Numbered from the stretch's first letter, positions 1-8,367 are shown. The stretch is DNA of 64,000 bases from Bacillus sp. Marseille-P3661 (GCF_900240995.1 NZ_LT965954.1:631042-695041), one strand, 5' to 3'. Made by a program: numbers and translations. The notes: generated from the sequence alone by a model not told the origin.

Positions 1-113
1 CAACTGATATCTCACAGGAAATTTTCGGTAGTGGGAAAGTCATGTTTTATGATAGCAATGAAAAACTTTTGTACACGCTAGATTACGAGAAAAATCAAAT
101 CAAAAGTGAATAA
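1..113 (+). CDS. C-terminal end of an unidentified protein (cut by window start)
   Basis: An open frame runs in from the left edge and stops with TAA at 111-113. The visible 36 residues end in a lysine-rich tail and contain the stretch GSGKVMFYDSNEKLLYTLDY, which looks like a small beta-rich domain. A transcription terminator follows directly, so this is the last gene of its transcript. I do not recognise the family, and too little is visible to assign a function. Confidence 0.55.
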   Translation, partial: TDISQEIFGSGKVMFYDSNEKLLYTLDYEKNQIKSE

Positions 114-117
114 ATTT

Positions 118-149
118 AGCAGCAGGTTTATTATCCTTGCTGCTTTTTA
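118..149 (+). terminator. Intrinsic terminator of the partial gene at the left edge
   Basis: AGCAGCAGG pairs with CCTTGCTGCT (one bulged T) around an 8-base loop and is followed by TTTTT. It begins five bases after the stop codon. Confidence 0.75.
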
Positions 150-254
150 TGTTTTTTGGTAAAATTTTTCAATGAATTGTGATATGTCTCACAGGCAAAT
201 TATTACATTTCTAGATATAATCCTACTAAGACTTTCGAATTAGGAGCGAATTCT

Positions 255-419
255 ATGGAAATGATAAAAACACAAAAGGATCATTTATTATTAACAATTG
301 AAAGATCTCGTAAGGAGCTTATTCAATTTGGATTAGAAAAGGGCTTTTCAGACCAAAATACAATAAAGCTAAGTCAAGAATTAGATAAGCTTATTAATCA
401 ATATTTAATTATGAAATAG
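255..419 (+). CDS. Spo0E-like aspartyl-phosphate phosphatase (sporulation regulator)
   Basis: A 54-residue protein. Its C-terminal half carries the Spo0E-family signature SQELDKLINQYL (residues about 39-50), preceded by a first helix, as expected for the two-helix hairpin of this family. Family members dephosphorylate Spo0A~P and so delay sporulation; the Ser-x-x-x-Asp motif contacts the regulator. The start is set by AGGAG at 242-246, eight bases upstream of the ATG. The gene stands alone between a terminator and a convergent gene. In B. subtilis a Spo0E relative (yisI) lies near gerP and yisL, whose counterparts are elsewhere in this window, so this may be its equivalent. Family certain, target inferred. 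Confidence 0.85.
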   Translation: MEMIKTQKDHLLLTIERSRKELIQFGLEKGFSDQNTIKLSQELDKLINQYLIMK

Positions 420-468
420 CGTTAACAAAAAAGAGTATCCTTGCTATTGAATCTTGGAGAGTTGATTT

Positions 469-855
469 CTATTGATTCCAATAAGCTGGCACTTTATATA
501 GAACGTATTTTCTGGTCCACATTTGCGTAGTGCCTATTATTGACTTATTGCCTTTTCCAAACTTAAAGCCTGCTCCCATTTGTTCTTGAAATTCCCACCC
601 GTGCTGCGACATCATCTTTTTGATAGAATCATACGCCGCTCCTTTGTTCATGCGTGTCACGTACCATTCATACTCCCCTTCATCGCCCAGTCTGATCATT
701 TCCATTGAATGTTTGTTTATTTTTGAAACTACTTGTCTTTTAGACAACGATTCAATTGGTAACTCCGGATAATACCACTTTGTATAAATACTTACTATGA
801 ATATCACGACCACTACCAAAAATAAAAATTTTACAATTTTATTTATCTTAATCAA
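469..855 (-). CDS. Small membrane-anchored protein of unknown function
   Basis: A 128-residue frame. A hydrophobic segment at about residues 9-24 is followed by a soluble domain rich in Trp, Tyr and Met, with no catalytic motif that I recognise. The N-terminal segment should anchor it in the membrane with the rest outside. The start is uncertain: the frame opens with a TTG at 853-855 with AGGGG almost touching it, and no well-spaced RBS for another start is visible. It converges on the Spo0E-like gene and is followed upstream by the long repeat array. Translation is plausible but function unknown. Confidence 0.6.
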   Translation of the reverse strand: MIKINKIVKFLFLVVVVIFIVSIYTKWYYPELPIESLSKRQVVSKINKHSMEMIRLGDEGEYEWYVTRMNKGAAYDSIKKMMSQHGWEFQEQMGAGFKFGKGNKSIIGTTQMWTRKYVLYKVPAYWNQ

Positions 856-870
856 CCCCTACAGTTAATA

Positions 871-2014
871 ATGTACTAGTTGGCCGCTTAATTGCTACAA
901 ATAGCTGTTTTGGTGCCAATAGGAAACCATATGTCCGCTTAATTCTCACAGCGGCGTTTTGCCGGACATACAGTACGCTATTCTCCTAAAAACAGCATGT
1001 TCCACGCGTTTACCGGACATATGATTCGTTATATCAGCTATCAACCCCTATTTTCTTTGAATTTAATGAAAATAACGTACTATATGTCCGGTTCATCGCT
1101 ACATATTGCTGTTTTGGTACGAATAAGGATCCATATGTCCGCTTAATCCTCACAGCGGCGTTTTGCCGGACATCCAGTACGCTATTCACCTAACTAAAAA
1201 CAGCATGTTTCACGCGGTTACCGGACATATGATCCTTTATTCCAGCTATTAACCTCTGTTTTCGGTGAATTTAATGAAAATAACGTACTATATGTCAGGT
1301 TCATCGCTACATATTGCTGTTTTGGTGCGAATAAGGAATTATATGTCCGCTTATTTCTCACAGCGGCGTTTTGCCGGACATCCAGTACGCTATTCTCCTA
1401 AAAACAGCATGTTCAACGCGTTTACCGGACATATAATCCTTTATTCCAGCTATTAACCCCTGTTTTCGGTGAATTTAATGAAAATAACGTACTATATGTC
1501 CGGTTAATCGCAACTTTTTACTGTTTTGGCGCGAATAAGGAACCATATGTCCGCTTAATCCTCACAGCTGCGTTTTGCCGGACATCCAGGCCGCTATTCA
1601 CCTAAAAACAACCTGTTTCACGCGGTTACCGGACATATGATCCTTTATTCCAGCTATTAACCTCTGTTTTCGGTGAATTTAATGAAAATAACGTACTATA
1701 TGTCCGGTATATCGCCAAAAATAGCTGTTTTGGTACGAATAAGGATCCATATGTCCGCTTAATCCTCACAGCGCCGTTTTGCGGGACATCCAGGCCGCTA
1801 TTCACCTAAAAACAGCATGTTTCACGCGGTTACCGGACATATGATACGTTATATCAGCTATCAACCCCTGTTTTCTTTGAATTTAATGAAAATAACGTAC
1901 TATTTGTCCGGTATATCGCCAAAAATAGCTGTTTTGGTACGAATAAGGAACCATATGTCCGCTTAATCCTCACAGCGGCGTTTTACCGGACATCCAGGCC
2001 GCTATTCATATAAA
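871..2014. repeat. Tandem array of a 204-base repeat, nearly six copies
   Basis: The sequence ATATGTCCGC recurs at 929, 1133, 1341, 1545, 1749 and 1953, giving a period of 204 bases (once 208). Each unit carries four copies of a GTCCG core: two in forward orientation (ATATGTCCGG and ATATGTCCGC) and then two inverted (GCCGGACAT and CCGGACATAT), so every unit can form nested stem-loops. The leftmost copy is degenerate. The ends lie near 871 and 2014, where the flanking DNA turns AT-rich. Short open frames inside are by-products of the repeat; no coding signal is seen. Confidence 0.9.
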
Positions 2015-2132
2015 ATTGCATAATAAACGATACGGTAATATTGATTATTACAATTAATTTTTAAAAGCTTAAATATTTTTTTACAAAAATTGTAAAACTA
2101 ATGTCATTAACGTAAAGGAGTGAGAGAAACAA

Positions 2133-2996
2133 ATGGATTACAGTTCCGGCACAGGACAAATACCACAGCATCAAAACCAACAACCAGGTCTTGAAACTAA
2201 GATGATACCGCAACCAGTCTCAGAAGACCCTAATTATAAAGGTAGTCGAAAATTACAAGAAAAAGTTGCAATTATTACTGGTGGTGACAGTGGAATCGGA
2301 AAAGCTGTTGCAATTTATTTTGCAAAAGAAGGTGCCAAAGTAGTAATCGTCTATTTAAATGAACATGAAGATGCTGAAACCACGAAAAAAGAGGTTGAAT
2401 CTGAAGGCGGTGAATGCCTACTACTTGCAGGGGATATTGGAAACGAGACCTTTTGTCAGCTAATTATATCCAAGGCTGTTCAACAGTTTGGTAAAATAGA
2501 TATTATTGTAAACAATGCAGCTGAACAACATCCACAAACAAGTATTGAAAACATCTCGGTCGAACAACTGGAAAAAACATTTCGTACCAATGTATTTTCC
2601 TTCTTTTATTTAACAAAGGCTGCATTGCCACACTTAAACAAAGGCAGTTCAATTATCAATACTACTTCCGTAACAGCATATAAAGGAAATAAACAACTAA
2701 TTGATTATTCCTCTACAAAAGGAGCGATTGTTTCATTCACAAGATCTCTTGCACTTTCTTTAGCACCTCAAGGAATACGAGTGAATGGTGTTGCTCCCGG
2801 TCCTATTTGGACACCTTTAATTCCTTCTACTTTTTCTAGTGAACAAGTTTCTAAATTTGGCAATGATACACCGATGAAGAGAGCAGGCCAACCCGAGGAA
2901 GTGGCACCAGCGTATGTATTTCTAGGTTCTGATGATTCTTCTTATATGACAGGGCAAATTCTTCATATTAATGGTGGCTTAATTGTAAATGGGTAA
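2133..2996 (+). CDS. Short-chain dehydrogenase/reductase, general-stress (YhxC/YdaD) type
   Basis: A 287-residue SDR with the classical N-terminal cofactor motif TGGDSGIG (residues 49-56), the NNAA stretch (127-130) and the catalytic Tyr192-x-x-x-Lys196. The roughly 45-residue N-terminal extension, rich in Gln and Pro, is typical of the 285-290 residue YhxC/YdaD/YhdF group of Bacillus, several of which are stress- or sporulation-induced NAD(P)-dependent oxidoreductases of unknown substrate. AAAGGAG lies upstream of the ATG. A strong terminator follows the stop. It is transcribed alone, convergent with the spore operon. Fold and cofactor use are certain; substrate unknown. Confidence 0.9.
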   Translation: MDYSSGTGQIPQHQNQQPGLETKMIPQPVSEDPNYKGSRKLQEKVAIITGGDSGIGKAVAIYFAKEGAKVVIVYLNEHEDAETTKKEVESEGGECLLLAGDIGNETFCQLIISKAVQQFGKIDIIVNNAAEQHPQTSIENISVEQLEKTFRTNVFSFFYLTKAALPHLNKGSSIINTTSVTAYKGNKQLIDYSSTKGAIVSFTRSLALSLAPQGIRVNGVAPGPIWTPLIPSTFSSEQVSKFGNDTPMKRAGQPEEVAPAYVFLGSDDSSYMTGQILHINGGLIVNG

Positions 2997-3027
2997 GCTC
3001 TATTATTGGGCTTACCCATTTTTTTAT
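2988..3027 (+). terminator. Intrinsic terminator of the SDR gene
   Basis: AATGGGTAAGC (2988-2998) pairs perfectly with GCTTACCCATT (3010-3020), followed by a run of T. The left arm includes the stop codon of the SDR gene. Confidence 0.9.
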
Positions 3028-3074
3028 AAGAAAAACTATAAGACAAAGTATAAAAATATTTGACATACCGAAAT

Positions 3075-3935
3075 TTACTGTTGAAGAATTGGTTTTATTT
3101 TATTAATTACTTCTTCTACTTTTTTTGCATTTTTATGGTACATTTGTTTGGCATCTTCATTGTCTGTACTCAAAGCAAAGAGTTCGAGATCTGCTTGACA
3201 CTTTTTAATAGAAGATAACAAGAGTGGTTTTTCAATCGGTTTTGGCACTTGAATTTTATCATCGAATAAATCTAGTGTTAATTGTCCAAACGAATCTACC
3301 TGACCTAAAAATACATTTTCTATCGCTACACCTTGTTTATTCAATTCACCTTGTAACCAGGCACGGCTTAATCCAAGTGTTGCTAGTGGTTCATTTAAAG
3401 GTTCACCATCCATAATAACAACTTGTGGTTCCTTCTCATCCTGAACTTTCACATTTAAATCTCTTAGTGTTAATGGCTGACGATCCCGTTTCATCATTAC
3501 ATTTAATTCACCTGTCGGCTCTAAAACCGCAAATTCCACATCAGCGACTTTGAAGGCATTTTTACTTCTCAATTGTTTTAATAGCATATCTGTTGTAAAC
3601 TGTTCTTTTTTCAAATTATCTTCTAAAACTTTACCATCTTTAATCACTACCGTTCCTTTACCGTCTATGATGTCGCGAACAGCTTTACTTTTCATAGCAA
3701 TAATATCCAAAATATAAGTGATAAAGGACCACGATAAGATCGCTAAGATACCATGTATATAATTTAAACGCAAATCTAATGCAGTTACGGCCGTCATCCC
3801 TCCAAGAGTAATTCGGGAGATATAATCAAAATAGGATAACTGTGCAACCTGTTTTTTTCCGGAAATTCTAGCGATCAAAAACAGCAGAATGAGCATACCA
3901 ATTGTTCTAAGAATAATCTCTATCCAAGCCTGCAT
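3075..3935 (-). CDS. 2Duf-type protein: DUF421 (YetF-like) membrane protein with C-terminal DUF1657-like domain
   Basis: A 286-residue protein. The N-terminus has three membrane segments (about residues 5-22, 40-56, 61-79) followed by the cytoplasmic/spore-core DUF421 domain. The last 45 residues (about 240-286) resemble the small DUF1657 proteins of the same operon (compare ALSTDNEDAKQMYHKNAK with ALQTQNESAKQMYQNAAQ in the first gene). A DUF421-DUF1657 fusion as last gene of a spoVA-like operon is the hallmark of '2Duf', reported to be the main cause of raised spore wet-heat resistance in B. subtilis strains carrying spoVA-2mob. It probably sits in the inner spore membrane. The ATG has GGAG nearby. 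Identity strong; effect here inferred. Confidence 0.9.
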   Translation of the reverse strand: MQAWIEIILRTIGMLILLFLIARISGKKQVAQLSYFDYISRITLGGMTAVTALDLRLNYIHGILAILSWSFITYILDIIAMKSKAVRDIIDGKGTVVIKDGKVLEDNLKKEQFTTDMLLKQLRSKNAFKVADVEFAVLEPTGELNVMMKRDRQPLTLRDLNVKVQDEKEPQVVIMDGEPLNEPLATLGLSRAWLQGELNKQGVAIENVFLGQVDSFGQLTLDLFDDKIQVPKPIEKPLLLSSIKKCQADLELFALSTDNEDAKQMYHKNAKKVEEVINKIKPILQQ

Positions 3936-3960
3936 ATGTTAATCTCCTTTACACGCAATA

Positions 3961-4167
3961 CTATAAACCTTTATATTGCGGTTCTTCCAATTCTAATTCT
4001 CCGACACGCTTGTCTAAATCATCTGCAACATTCTTAATCTCTGTAGACGCTTCGGCAAGAATTGCTTGGGATTCCTTATCCAATGTCCGTAAAGATAAAT
4101 TGAGCAATCCTTGTTCAATACTTTTTAAACTGTATGTGCATTGCTTAACTTGTGAACCTACTGTCAT
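3961..4167 (-). CDS. DUF1657 small protein (second copy in operon)
   Basis: A 68-residue helical protein starting MTVGSQVKQC and ending EEPQYKGL, clearly related to the first gene of the operon (MTVAQQVKQT ... EEPQYKS) and to the C-terminal part of the DUF421 protein. DUF1657 proteins occur with SpoVA-type spore genes and have no known biochemical role; association with the spore inner membrane is inferred. It lies 25 bases upstream of the DUF421-DUF1657 gene and 15 bases downstream of spoVAEb, so it is co-transcribed. Confidence 0.9.
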   Translation of the reverse strand: MTVGSQVKQCTYSLKSIEQGLLNLSLRTLDKESQAILAEASTEIKNVADDLDKRVGELELEEPQYKGL

Positions 4168-4182
4168 TCACCTTTCACCTCA

Positions 4183-4536
4183 TTATCCTTTAGGCTTAAA
4201 TAAGACCGCACCAATAAATCCAAATACAATAGCAGCGGAAATACCAGCGCTGGTTACTTCAAACATTCCCGTTAATACCCCAACAATCCCATGCTTTTCC
4301 GCTTCGGCCATCGCGCCGTGTACGAGCGCGTTGCCAAAGCTTGTAATCGGTACAGTTGCTCCCGCTCCTGCAAAATGGATTAAGGGTTCATATAAGCCAA
4401 ACCCATCCAAAATAGCGCCAACAACTACTAGCGAACTTAACGTATGTGCTGGTGTCAATTTAAAAACATCAAACATAATTTGACCGATTACACAAATAAT
4501 TCCACCTATTATAAATGCCCACAAATAAATGGCCAT
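4183..4536 (-). CDS. spoVAEB: SpoVAEb-type spore membrane protein
   Basis: A 117-residue, almost wholly hydrophobic protein with about four membrane helices and the conserved SpoVAC/SpoVAE pattern [22 protein letters not shown] in the middle. SpoVAC and SpoVAEb are parts of the inner-membrane channel that loads Ca-dipicolinic acid into the forespore and releases it in germination. The gene lies 26 bases after spoVAD, the order seen in all spoVA operons. The ATG is preceded by AGAGGTGG. As the operon has 2Duf features, this is the paralogous (spoVA-2) copy rather than the housekeeping spoVAABCDEF. Confidence 0.93.
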   Translation of the reverse strand: MAIYLWAFIIGGIICVIGQIMFDVFKLTPAHTLSSLVVVGAILDGFGLYEPLIHFAGAGATVPITSFGNALVHGAMAEAEKHGIVGVLTGMFEVTSAGISAAIVFGFIGAVLFKPKG

Positions 4537-4562
4537 TATTTCCCACCACCTCTAATTTTTCT

Positions 4563-5564
4563 TTATGTTTCAATTGAAACAGCATGGGCTATACAAGGTA
4601 TTGATTCTTTTTGTTGAAAGCTTATCGGTGATAATAACGCTCCAGTAGCCACAACTAAAATTTTGTTCAAAGCTCCTTGTTTCATTTGATTTATTAAATG
4701 TCCATATGTAACAACAGCCGAACACCCCGCACCACTTGCACCTGATAATACCGGTTGTCCTTCACGATATATTAATAGTCCACAATCTTTATATAAATCA
4801 CCGTTTACGCTAATTCCTTGTTCATTTAATAAATCCATCGCAATTTCATGCCCAATGTGGCCGAGATCACCTGTTACAATTAAATCATAATACGAGGCGG
4901 GAATATCTCTTTCTTTTAAGTGTGCCTGAATCGTATCAACAGCTGCAGGCGCCATCGCTCCACCCATATTAAAAGGGTCTGATAAACCCATATCCACCAC
5001 TTTGCCAATTGTAGCTGAAGTTACACATGGACCCTCACCATCTTGAGCAACTACTGCTGTACCAGCACCTGTTACAGTCCATTGTGCAGTAGGCGGCTTT
5101 TGCCCTCCATATTCTGTTGGGTAACGAAACTGCTTTTCAATCGCAGTATTATGACTTACCGCTCCAGTTAAAACTTGTTTCGCTCCTTTAGCGTTCACTA
5201 TGAATGCAGAAAGCGCTAAACCTTCCATTGAGGTCGAACATGCACCAAATAAACCAAAATAAGGAGAACCTAATGTTCTAGCAGCAAAGCTAGTAGCCGT
5301 AATTTGATTGCTCAAATCCCCACAGAGAAAGAATTGTATATCTTCTTTATTAAACCCAGCCTTTTTTATAGAAAGCTGACAGGATTCCTCAAGCAATACT
5401 GTTTGTGCCTTTTCATATGAATCCTGCTGTAGCCATAGATCATCATGTATAATATCAAAGTCATCCGCCAATAATCCTTTGCCTTCAAAAGGACCGACCA
5501 CAGTCGCAGTTGATGTGATAACTGGTTTATTTTCAAATATCCAAGTGCGATGTCCAACGAGCAT
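4563..5564 (-). CDS. spoVAD: SpoVAD-type dipicolinic-acid binding protein
   Basis: A 333-residue soluble protein of the SpoVAD family, which has a thiolase/ketoacyl-synthase-like fold and binds Ca-DPA at the spore inner membrane. A family-like N-terminus (MLVGHRTWIFENKPVI), GACSTSMEGL near residue 110 and the glycine-rich GASGAGCSA towards the C-terminus are visible. I chose the ATG at 5564, one base past the spoVAC stop, because GGGGTGG is well spaced from it and it matches the usual SpoVAD N-terminus; a GTG at 5576 would add four residues. It acts with SpoVAC and SpoVAEb in DPA uptake and release. Confidence 0.93.
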   Translation of the reverse strand: MLVGHRTWIFENKPVITSTATVVGPFEGKGLLADDFDIIHDDLWLQQDSYEKAQTVLLEESCQLSIKKAGFNKEDIQFFLCGDLSNQITATSFAARTLGSPYFGLFGACSTSMEGLALSAFIVNAKGAKQVLTGAVSHNTAIEKQFRYPTEYGGQKPPTAQWTVTGAGTAVVAQDGEGPCVTSATIGKVVDMGLSDPFNMGGAMAPAAVDTIQAHLKERDIPASYYDLIVTGDLGHIGHEIAMDLLNEQGISVNGDLYKDCGLLIYREGQPVLSGASGAGCSAVVTYGHLINQMKQGALNKILVVATGALLSPISFQQKESIPCIAHAVSIET

Positions 5565-5565
5565 C

Positions 5566-6045
5566 TTACAATCCACCCCACTGTATTAAAATTGTTTTAA
5601 TTAATGCAACTACGAATGCAGAAAAGACTCCAAACATAATAACCGAACCAGCTAATTTAAACATGTTACCACCGGTACCAAGCACCAGTCCCTCTGTACG
5701 GTGTTCAATGGCAGCGGAAATAACTGCATTACCAAAACCAGTTACAGGTACAGCTGTACCTGCCCCTGCAAATTGGGCGAAACGATCGTAAACACCAAAC
5801 CCCGTTAACAGCATCGTTATAAAAATTAATGTGGCAGATGTCGGATTACCGACGGTTTGCTCGGTAAAATTAAAGTAAGTCATATAGAATGTTGATATCA
5901 TTTGGCCTATTAAACAAATAAACCCACCTACCAGAAAGGCACGAAAACAGTTTTTCACAACCGGTCTTTTGGTTTCCCGCTCCTTTTCAAACTGTTGATA
6001 TTGCTGCATTGTAGGTGTTAAATTCTTCTTTTTCTTATTAGACAT
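5566..6045 (-). CDS. spoVAC: SpoVAC-type spore membrane channel protein
   Basis: A 159-residue protein. A basic N-terminus (about 30 residues, Lys-rich) precedes four hydrophobic segments, with FAGAGTAVPVTGFGNAVISAA as the family signature near residue 95. SpoVAC of B. subtilis acts as a mechanosensitive channel for DPA release in germination, and its family also works in DPA uptake in the forespore. It lies 23 bases after the lipoprotein gene and abuts spoVAD. The shared pattern with SpoVAEb in the same operon shows the common origin of the two. Confidence 0.93.
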   Translation of the reverse strand: MSNKKKKNLTPTMQQYQQFEKERETKRPVVKNCFRAFLVGGFICLIGQMISTFYMTYFNFTEQTVGNPTSATLIFITMLLTGFGVYDRFAQFAGAGTAVPVTGFGNAVISAAIEHRTEGLVLGTGGNMFKLAGSVIMFGVFSAFVVALIKTILIQWGGL

Positions 6046-6068
6046 AAATTATCCTCTCCTTTCTTCAT

Positions 6069-6545
6069 TTATGTTTGTTCTTTTGAGAGTTTATTAATTT
6101 TATCAAGCTTTTTCCCAATTTCTTTTTTTGAAAGATCATCATTATTTATTTCATTTTGAAGTTTCTCCAACTCTATAAAAATTTTATGATCTGTGGTTAC
6201 TTCAAATTTCTTATCCGGCCATTCCTTTTCTAGGTCCTTCTTAAATCGATCTGCCAACTTTTTCGATTGAAAAGTATACCAATGGACTAGTTCAAGTGCC
6301 ACGACCACGTCATCCTTGTGAGTTACCGAGCGGATGTCTTTTATCTCTTTTTTCGAATTAAGAACTTTATCAACATCTATCTGCTCATATTTTTCCTGCT
6401 GAGATGTACTTATTTTAACCGGTTCTTCAAAAACCATTGGTTCAGGCTGTGCATTACCATTAAAATAATTACAACCAGCTAGCCAAAAGGTAGAAATAAT
6501 AGTTATAAATAAGATCAATACGCGGCATATAGTCAAACTTCTCAT
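6069..6545 (-). CDS. YhcN/YlaJ-type spore lipoprotein
   Basis: A 158-residue protein with a signal peptide and lipobox LAGC (Cys25), so it should be a lipid-anchored protein on the outer face of the inner forespore membrane. The rest is charged, with a Lys/Glu-rich helical tail. Its place as second gene of a spoVA-2-type operon matches the YhcN/YlaJ lipoprotein found there in spoVA-2mob. YhcN-family proteins are spore-associated with no defined activity; involvement in germination is inferred from relatives. It follows the DUF1657 gene by 63 bases and precedes spoVAC by 23. Confidence 0.8.
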   Translation of the reverse strand: MRSLTICRVLILFITIISTFWLAGCNYFNGNAQPEPMVFEEPVKISTSQQEKYEQIDVDKVLNSKKEIKDIRSVTHKDDVVVALELVHWYTFQSKKLADRFKKDLEKEWPDKKFEVTTDHKIFIELEKLQNEINNDDLSKKEIGKKLDKINKLSKEQT

Positions 6546-6608
6546 CCCTTTATGAAAATTTGTTATTATATATAAGGAAAGTTGGCCGTTAGACCAACCC
6601 TTGTTCGT

Positions 6609-6812
6609 TTAGCTTTTATATTGTGGCTCTTCACTTTCTAGCTCTTGTACACGAGCATTTACGGAATCCACCAACGTTTGCGTTTGTTGCGCTGCATTTT
6701 GGTACATCTGTTTAGCAGATTCGTTTTGTGTTTGTAATGCAAACGTTTCAAAGCTAGCTTGCGCTGCCTTTAGTCCTGCTAATGTTTGTTTTACTTGTTG
6801 TGCAACTGTCAT
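6609..6812 (-). CDS. DUF1657 small protein (first gene of spore operon)
   Basis: A 67-residue, Gln- and Ala-rich helical protein (MTVAQQVKQTLAG ... EEPQYKS). It heads the seven-gene operon. The ATG is preceded by GGAGGG and, further up, by a sigma-G-like promoter (6843-6873). DUF1657 members have no known reaction. The same domain recurs as the sixth gene and as the tail of the seventh, so the operon encodes three versions, which suggests that they work together or compete for one partner. Family assignment firm, role unknown. Confidence 0.9.
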   Translation of the reverse strand: MTVAQQVKQTLAGLKAAQASFETFALQTQNESAKQMYQNAAQQTQTLVDSVNARVQELESEEPQYKS

Positions 6813-6842
6813 GTTTTTCCCTCCTATAAATCATTACAGATA

Positions 6843-6873
6843 TATTTTTCTTACAAAACAGACAGTGTATTCA
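6843..6873 (-). promoter_or_regulatory. Putative sigma-G promoter of the spoVA-2-type operon
   Basis: On the minus strand TGAATA (6868-6873) fits the sigma-G -35 consensus. After 18 bases AAAAATA (6843-6849) is a partial match to the -10 CATAnTA. It lies about 30 bases before the first start codon and behind the amtB terminator. Forespore expression is expected from known spoVA operons. Confidence 0.45.
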
Positions 6874-6884
6874 AGGGAGTAATT

Positions 6885-6924
6885 GGAAAAAAAGGAACCT
6901 TCGAAAATATTCAAAGGTTCCTTT
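6885..6924 (-). terminator. Intrinsic terminator of amtB
   Basis: AAAGGAACCT (6891-6900) pairs with AGGTTCCTTT (6915-6924). On the minus strand the hairpin is followed by seven T. It separates amtB from the spore operon. Confidence 0.9.
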
Positions 6925-6957
6925 ACTATCCTATATTTATTTCTTTTGTTTCTATAG

Positions 6958-8334
6958 TTAGCTGATCTTAGACTCAGTTTGCTTGTTTATATTTTCTAAA
7001 CGTGAAATTAAGCCTGCACCAAAATTCGATGTTGCATCTGAGTAATTTTCATTAAAGATACTCTTTGTTGTTTCATACGCACTTGAACCATGTTCTGCAA
7101 AATCAAGACCTGAAATTTCTTCTTCACGACTAACACGAATGGACATAAAACGCGTGATAATAAATAATGCAACCGTTGTACTTAGACAAGTCCAAATAAT
7201 AACTGCAAATACTCCTATTGCTTGAACACCAAGCAACATTGCCCCGCCACCATAAAATAAACCACCTTCCATTGCGAACAAACCAACTGCAATTGTACCC
7301 CAAGCCCCACATACACCATGTACTGCAATTGCTCCAACAGGATCATCTAATCTAAACACTCTATCAATCAACTCTACAGCCTCTATTAAAATAACACCTG
7401 CTACTAAACCAATAATCATAGCTCCAACGAACGATACATTTGCAGTCCCAGCTGTAATCCCAACAAGACCTGCTAAAGCTCCATTTAATGTTAATGATGC
7501 ATCAATTCTTTTATACTTTAAATGGGAGTAAAAGGCAGTTGAAATAACCCCCATTGATGCAGATAGTAATGTTGTTGTGACAACATGTGGTACAAGCTCA
7601 GGATCGGCTGCTAACGAACTTCCTCCGTTAAAACCGAACCAACCAAACCAAAGAATGAATACACCTAACGCACCTAATGGTATATTGTGACCTGGAATAA
7701 CATTAATTTCACCTTTATTATATTTACCAAGCCGTGCACCTAAAAACATAACTGCAATAACTGCACCTAATGCCCCAGTCAAGTGAACAACAGTAGAACC
7801 AGCAAAATCAACAAATCCCAGTTTTGATAACCAGCCACCCCCCCAAACCCAATGGCCTACAACCGGATATATAATACCAACCATAAATAAAACTATTAAT
7901 ACATAAGCACTAATCTTAATGCGTTCTGCTACTGCACCGGAAATAATTGTTGCACAAGTGGCAGCAAATACCGCTTGGAAAACAAAGAACCCAATTTGGT
8001 CTTCATGACCTCCTAATAAAAAGCCATCTGTTCCAATAAAACCATTTGCTGATGAGCCAAACATAAATCCATATCCTATCAGATAATAAAGAACTGCTCC
8101 AATTGACATTGTTAGAAAGTTTTTCATTAAAATGTTCAATGCATTTTTTGAACGAGTAAACCCACTTTCAACCATCGCAAATCCAGCATGCATAAAAAAT
8201 ACTAAAAACGTTCCAATCATAACCCAAGCCATGTTAAGTGATGTTACAACAGATTCTACCGTAGGTTCTGCTGCATAGGCAACAGTACCGACAGATAAAA
8301 GACCTAATGACAATGCAATAATTTTGTTTATCAT
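6958..8334 (-). CDS. amtB: Ammonium transporter, Amt family (NrgA-like)
   Basis: A 458-residue membrane protein with an N-terminal hydrophobic segment and about 11 transmembrane helices of the Amt/Rh fold. HWVWGGGW (161-168) and VHLTGALGAV, with the conserved pore region, are clear. It conducts ammonium into the cell under nitrogen limitation and is gated by the PII protein of the next gene. The start is taken as the second ATG of the cluster (8334), because AGGAAGG is nine bases away; the ATG at 8343 touches the RBS. It is co-transcribed with glnK (33-base gap) and ends in a strong terminator. Known relatives are controlled by TnrA/GlnR. Confidence 0.96.
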   Translation of the reverse strand: MINKIIALSLGLLSVGTVAYAAEPTVESVVTSLNMAWVMIGTFLVFFMHAGFAMVESGFTRSKNALNILMKNFLTMSIGAVLYYLIGYGFMFGSSANGFIGTDGFLLGGHEDQIGFFVFQAVFAATCATIISGAVAERIKISAYVLIVLFMVGIIYPVVGHWVWGGGWLSKLGFVDFAGSTVVHLTGALGAVIAVMFLGARLGKYNKGEINVIPGHNIPLGALGVFILWFGWFGFNGGSSLAADPELVPHVVTTTLLSASMGVISTAFYSHLKYKRIDASLTLNGALAGLVGITAGTANVSFVGAMIIGLVAGVILIEAVELIDRVFRLDDPVGAIAVHGVCGAWGTIAVGLFAMEGGLFYGGGAMLLGVQAIGVFAVIIWTCLSTTVALFIITRFMSIRVSREEEISGLDFAEHGSSAYETTKSIFNENYSDATSNFGAGLISRLENINKQTESKIS

Positions 8335-8367
8335 GTGATTCATCCTTCCTTGAATTGTTTTGTTTTA

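Noticed and set aside
1265-1456. Open frame of 63 codons within the 204-base array
   Set aside because: It lies wholly in the tandem repeat, is not kept open in the other units and has no RBS. It is a by-product of the repeat.
871-2014. Possible CRISPR array
   Set aside because: The period is 204 bases with the whole unit conserved. There are no short repeats with unique spacers and no cas genes.
3075-6812. Complete Tn1546-like transposon carrying the spore operon
   Set aside because: No transposase, resolvase or terminal inverted repeats were seen on either side; the flanks are ordinary chromosomal genes.
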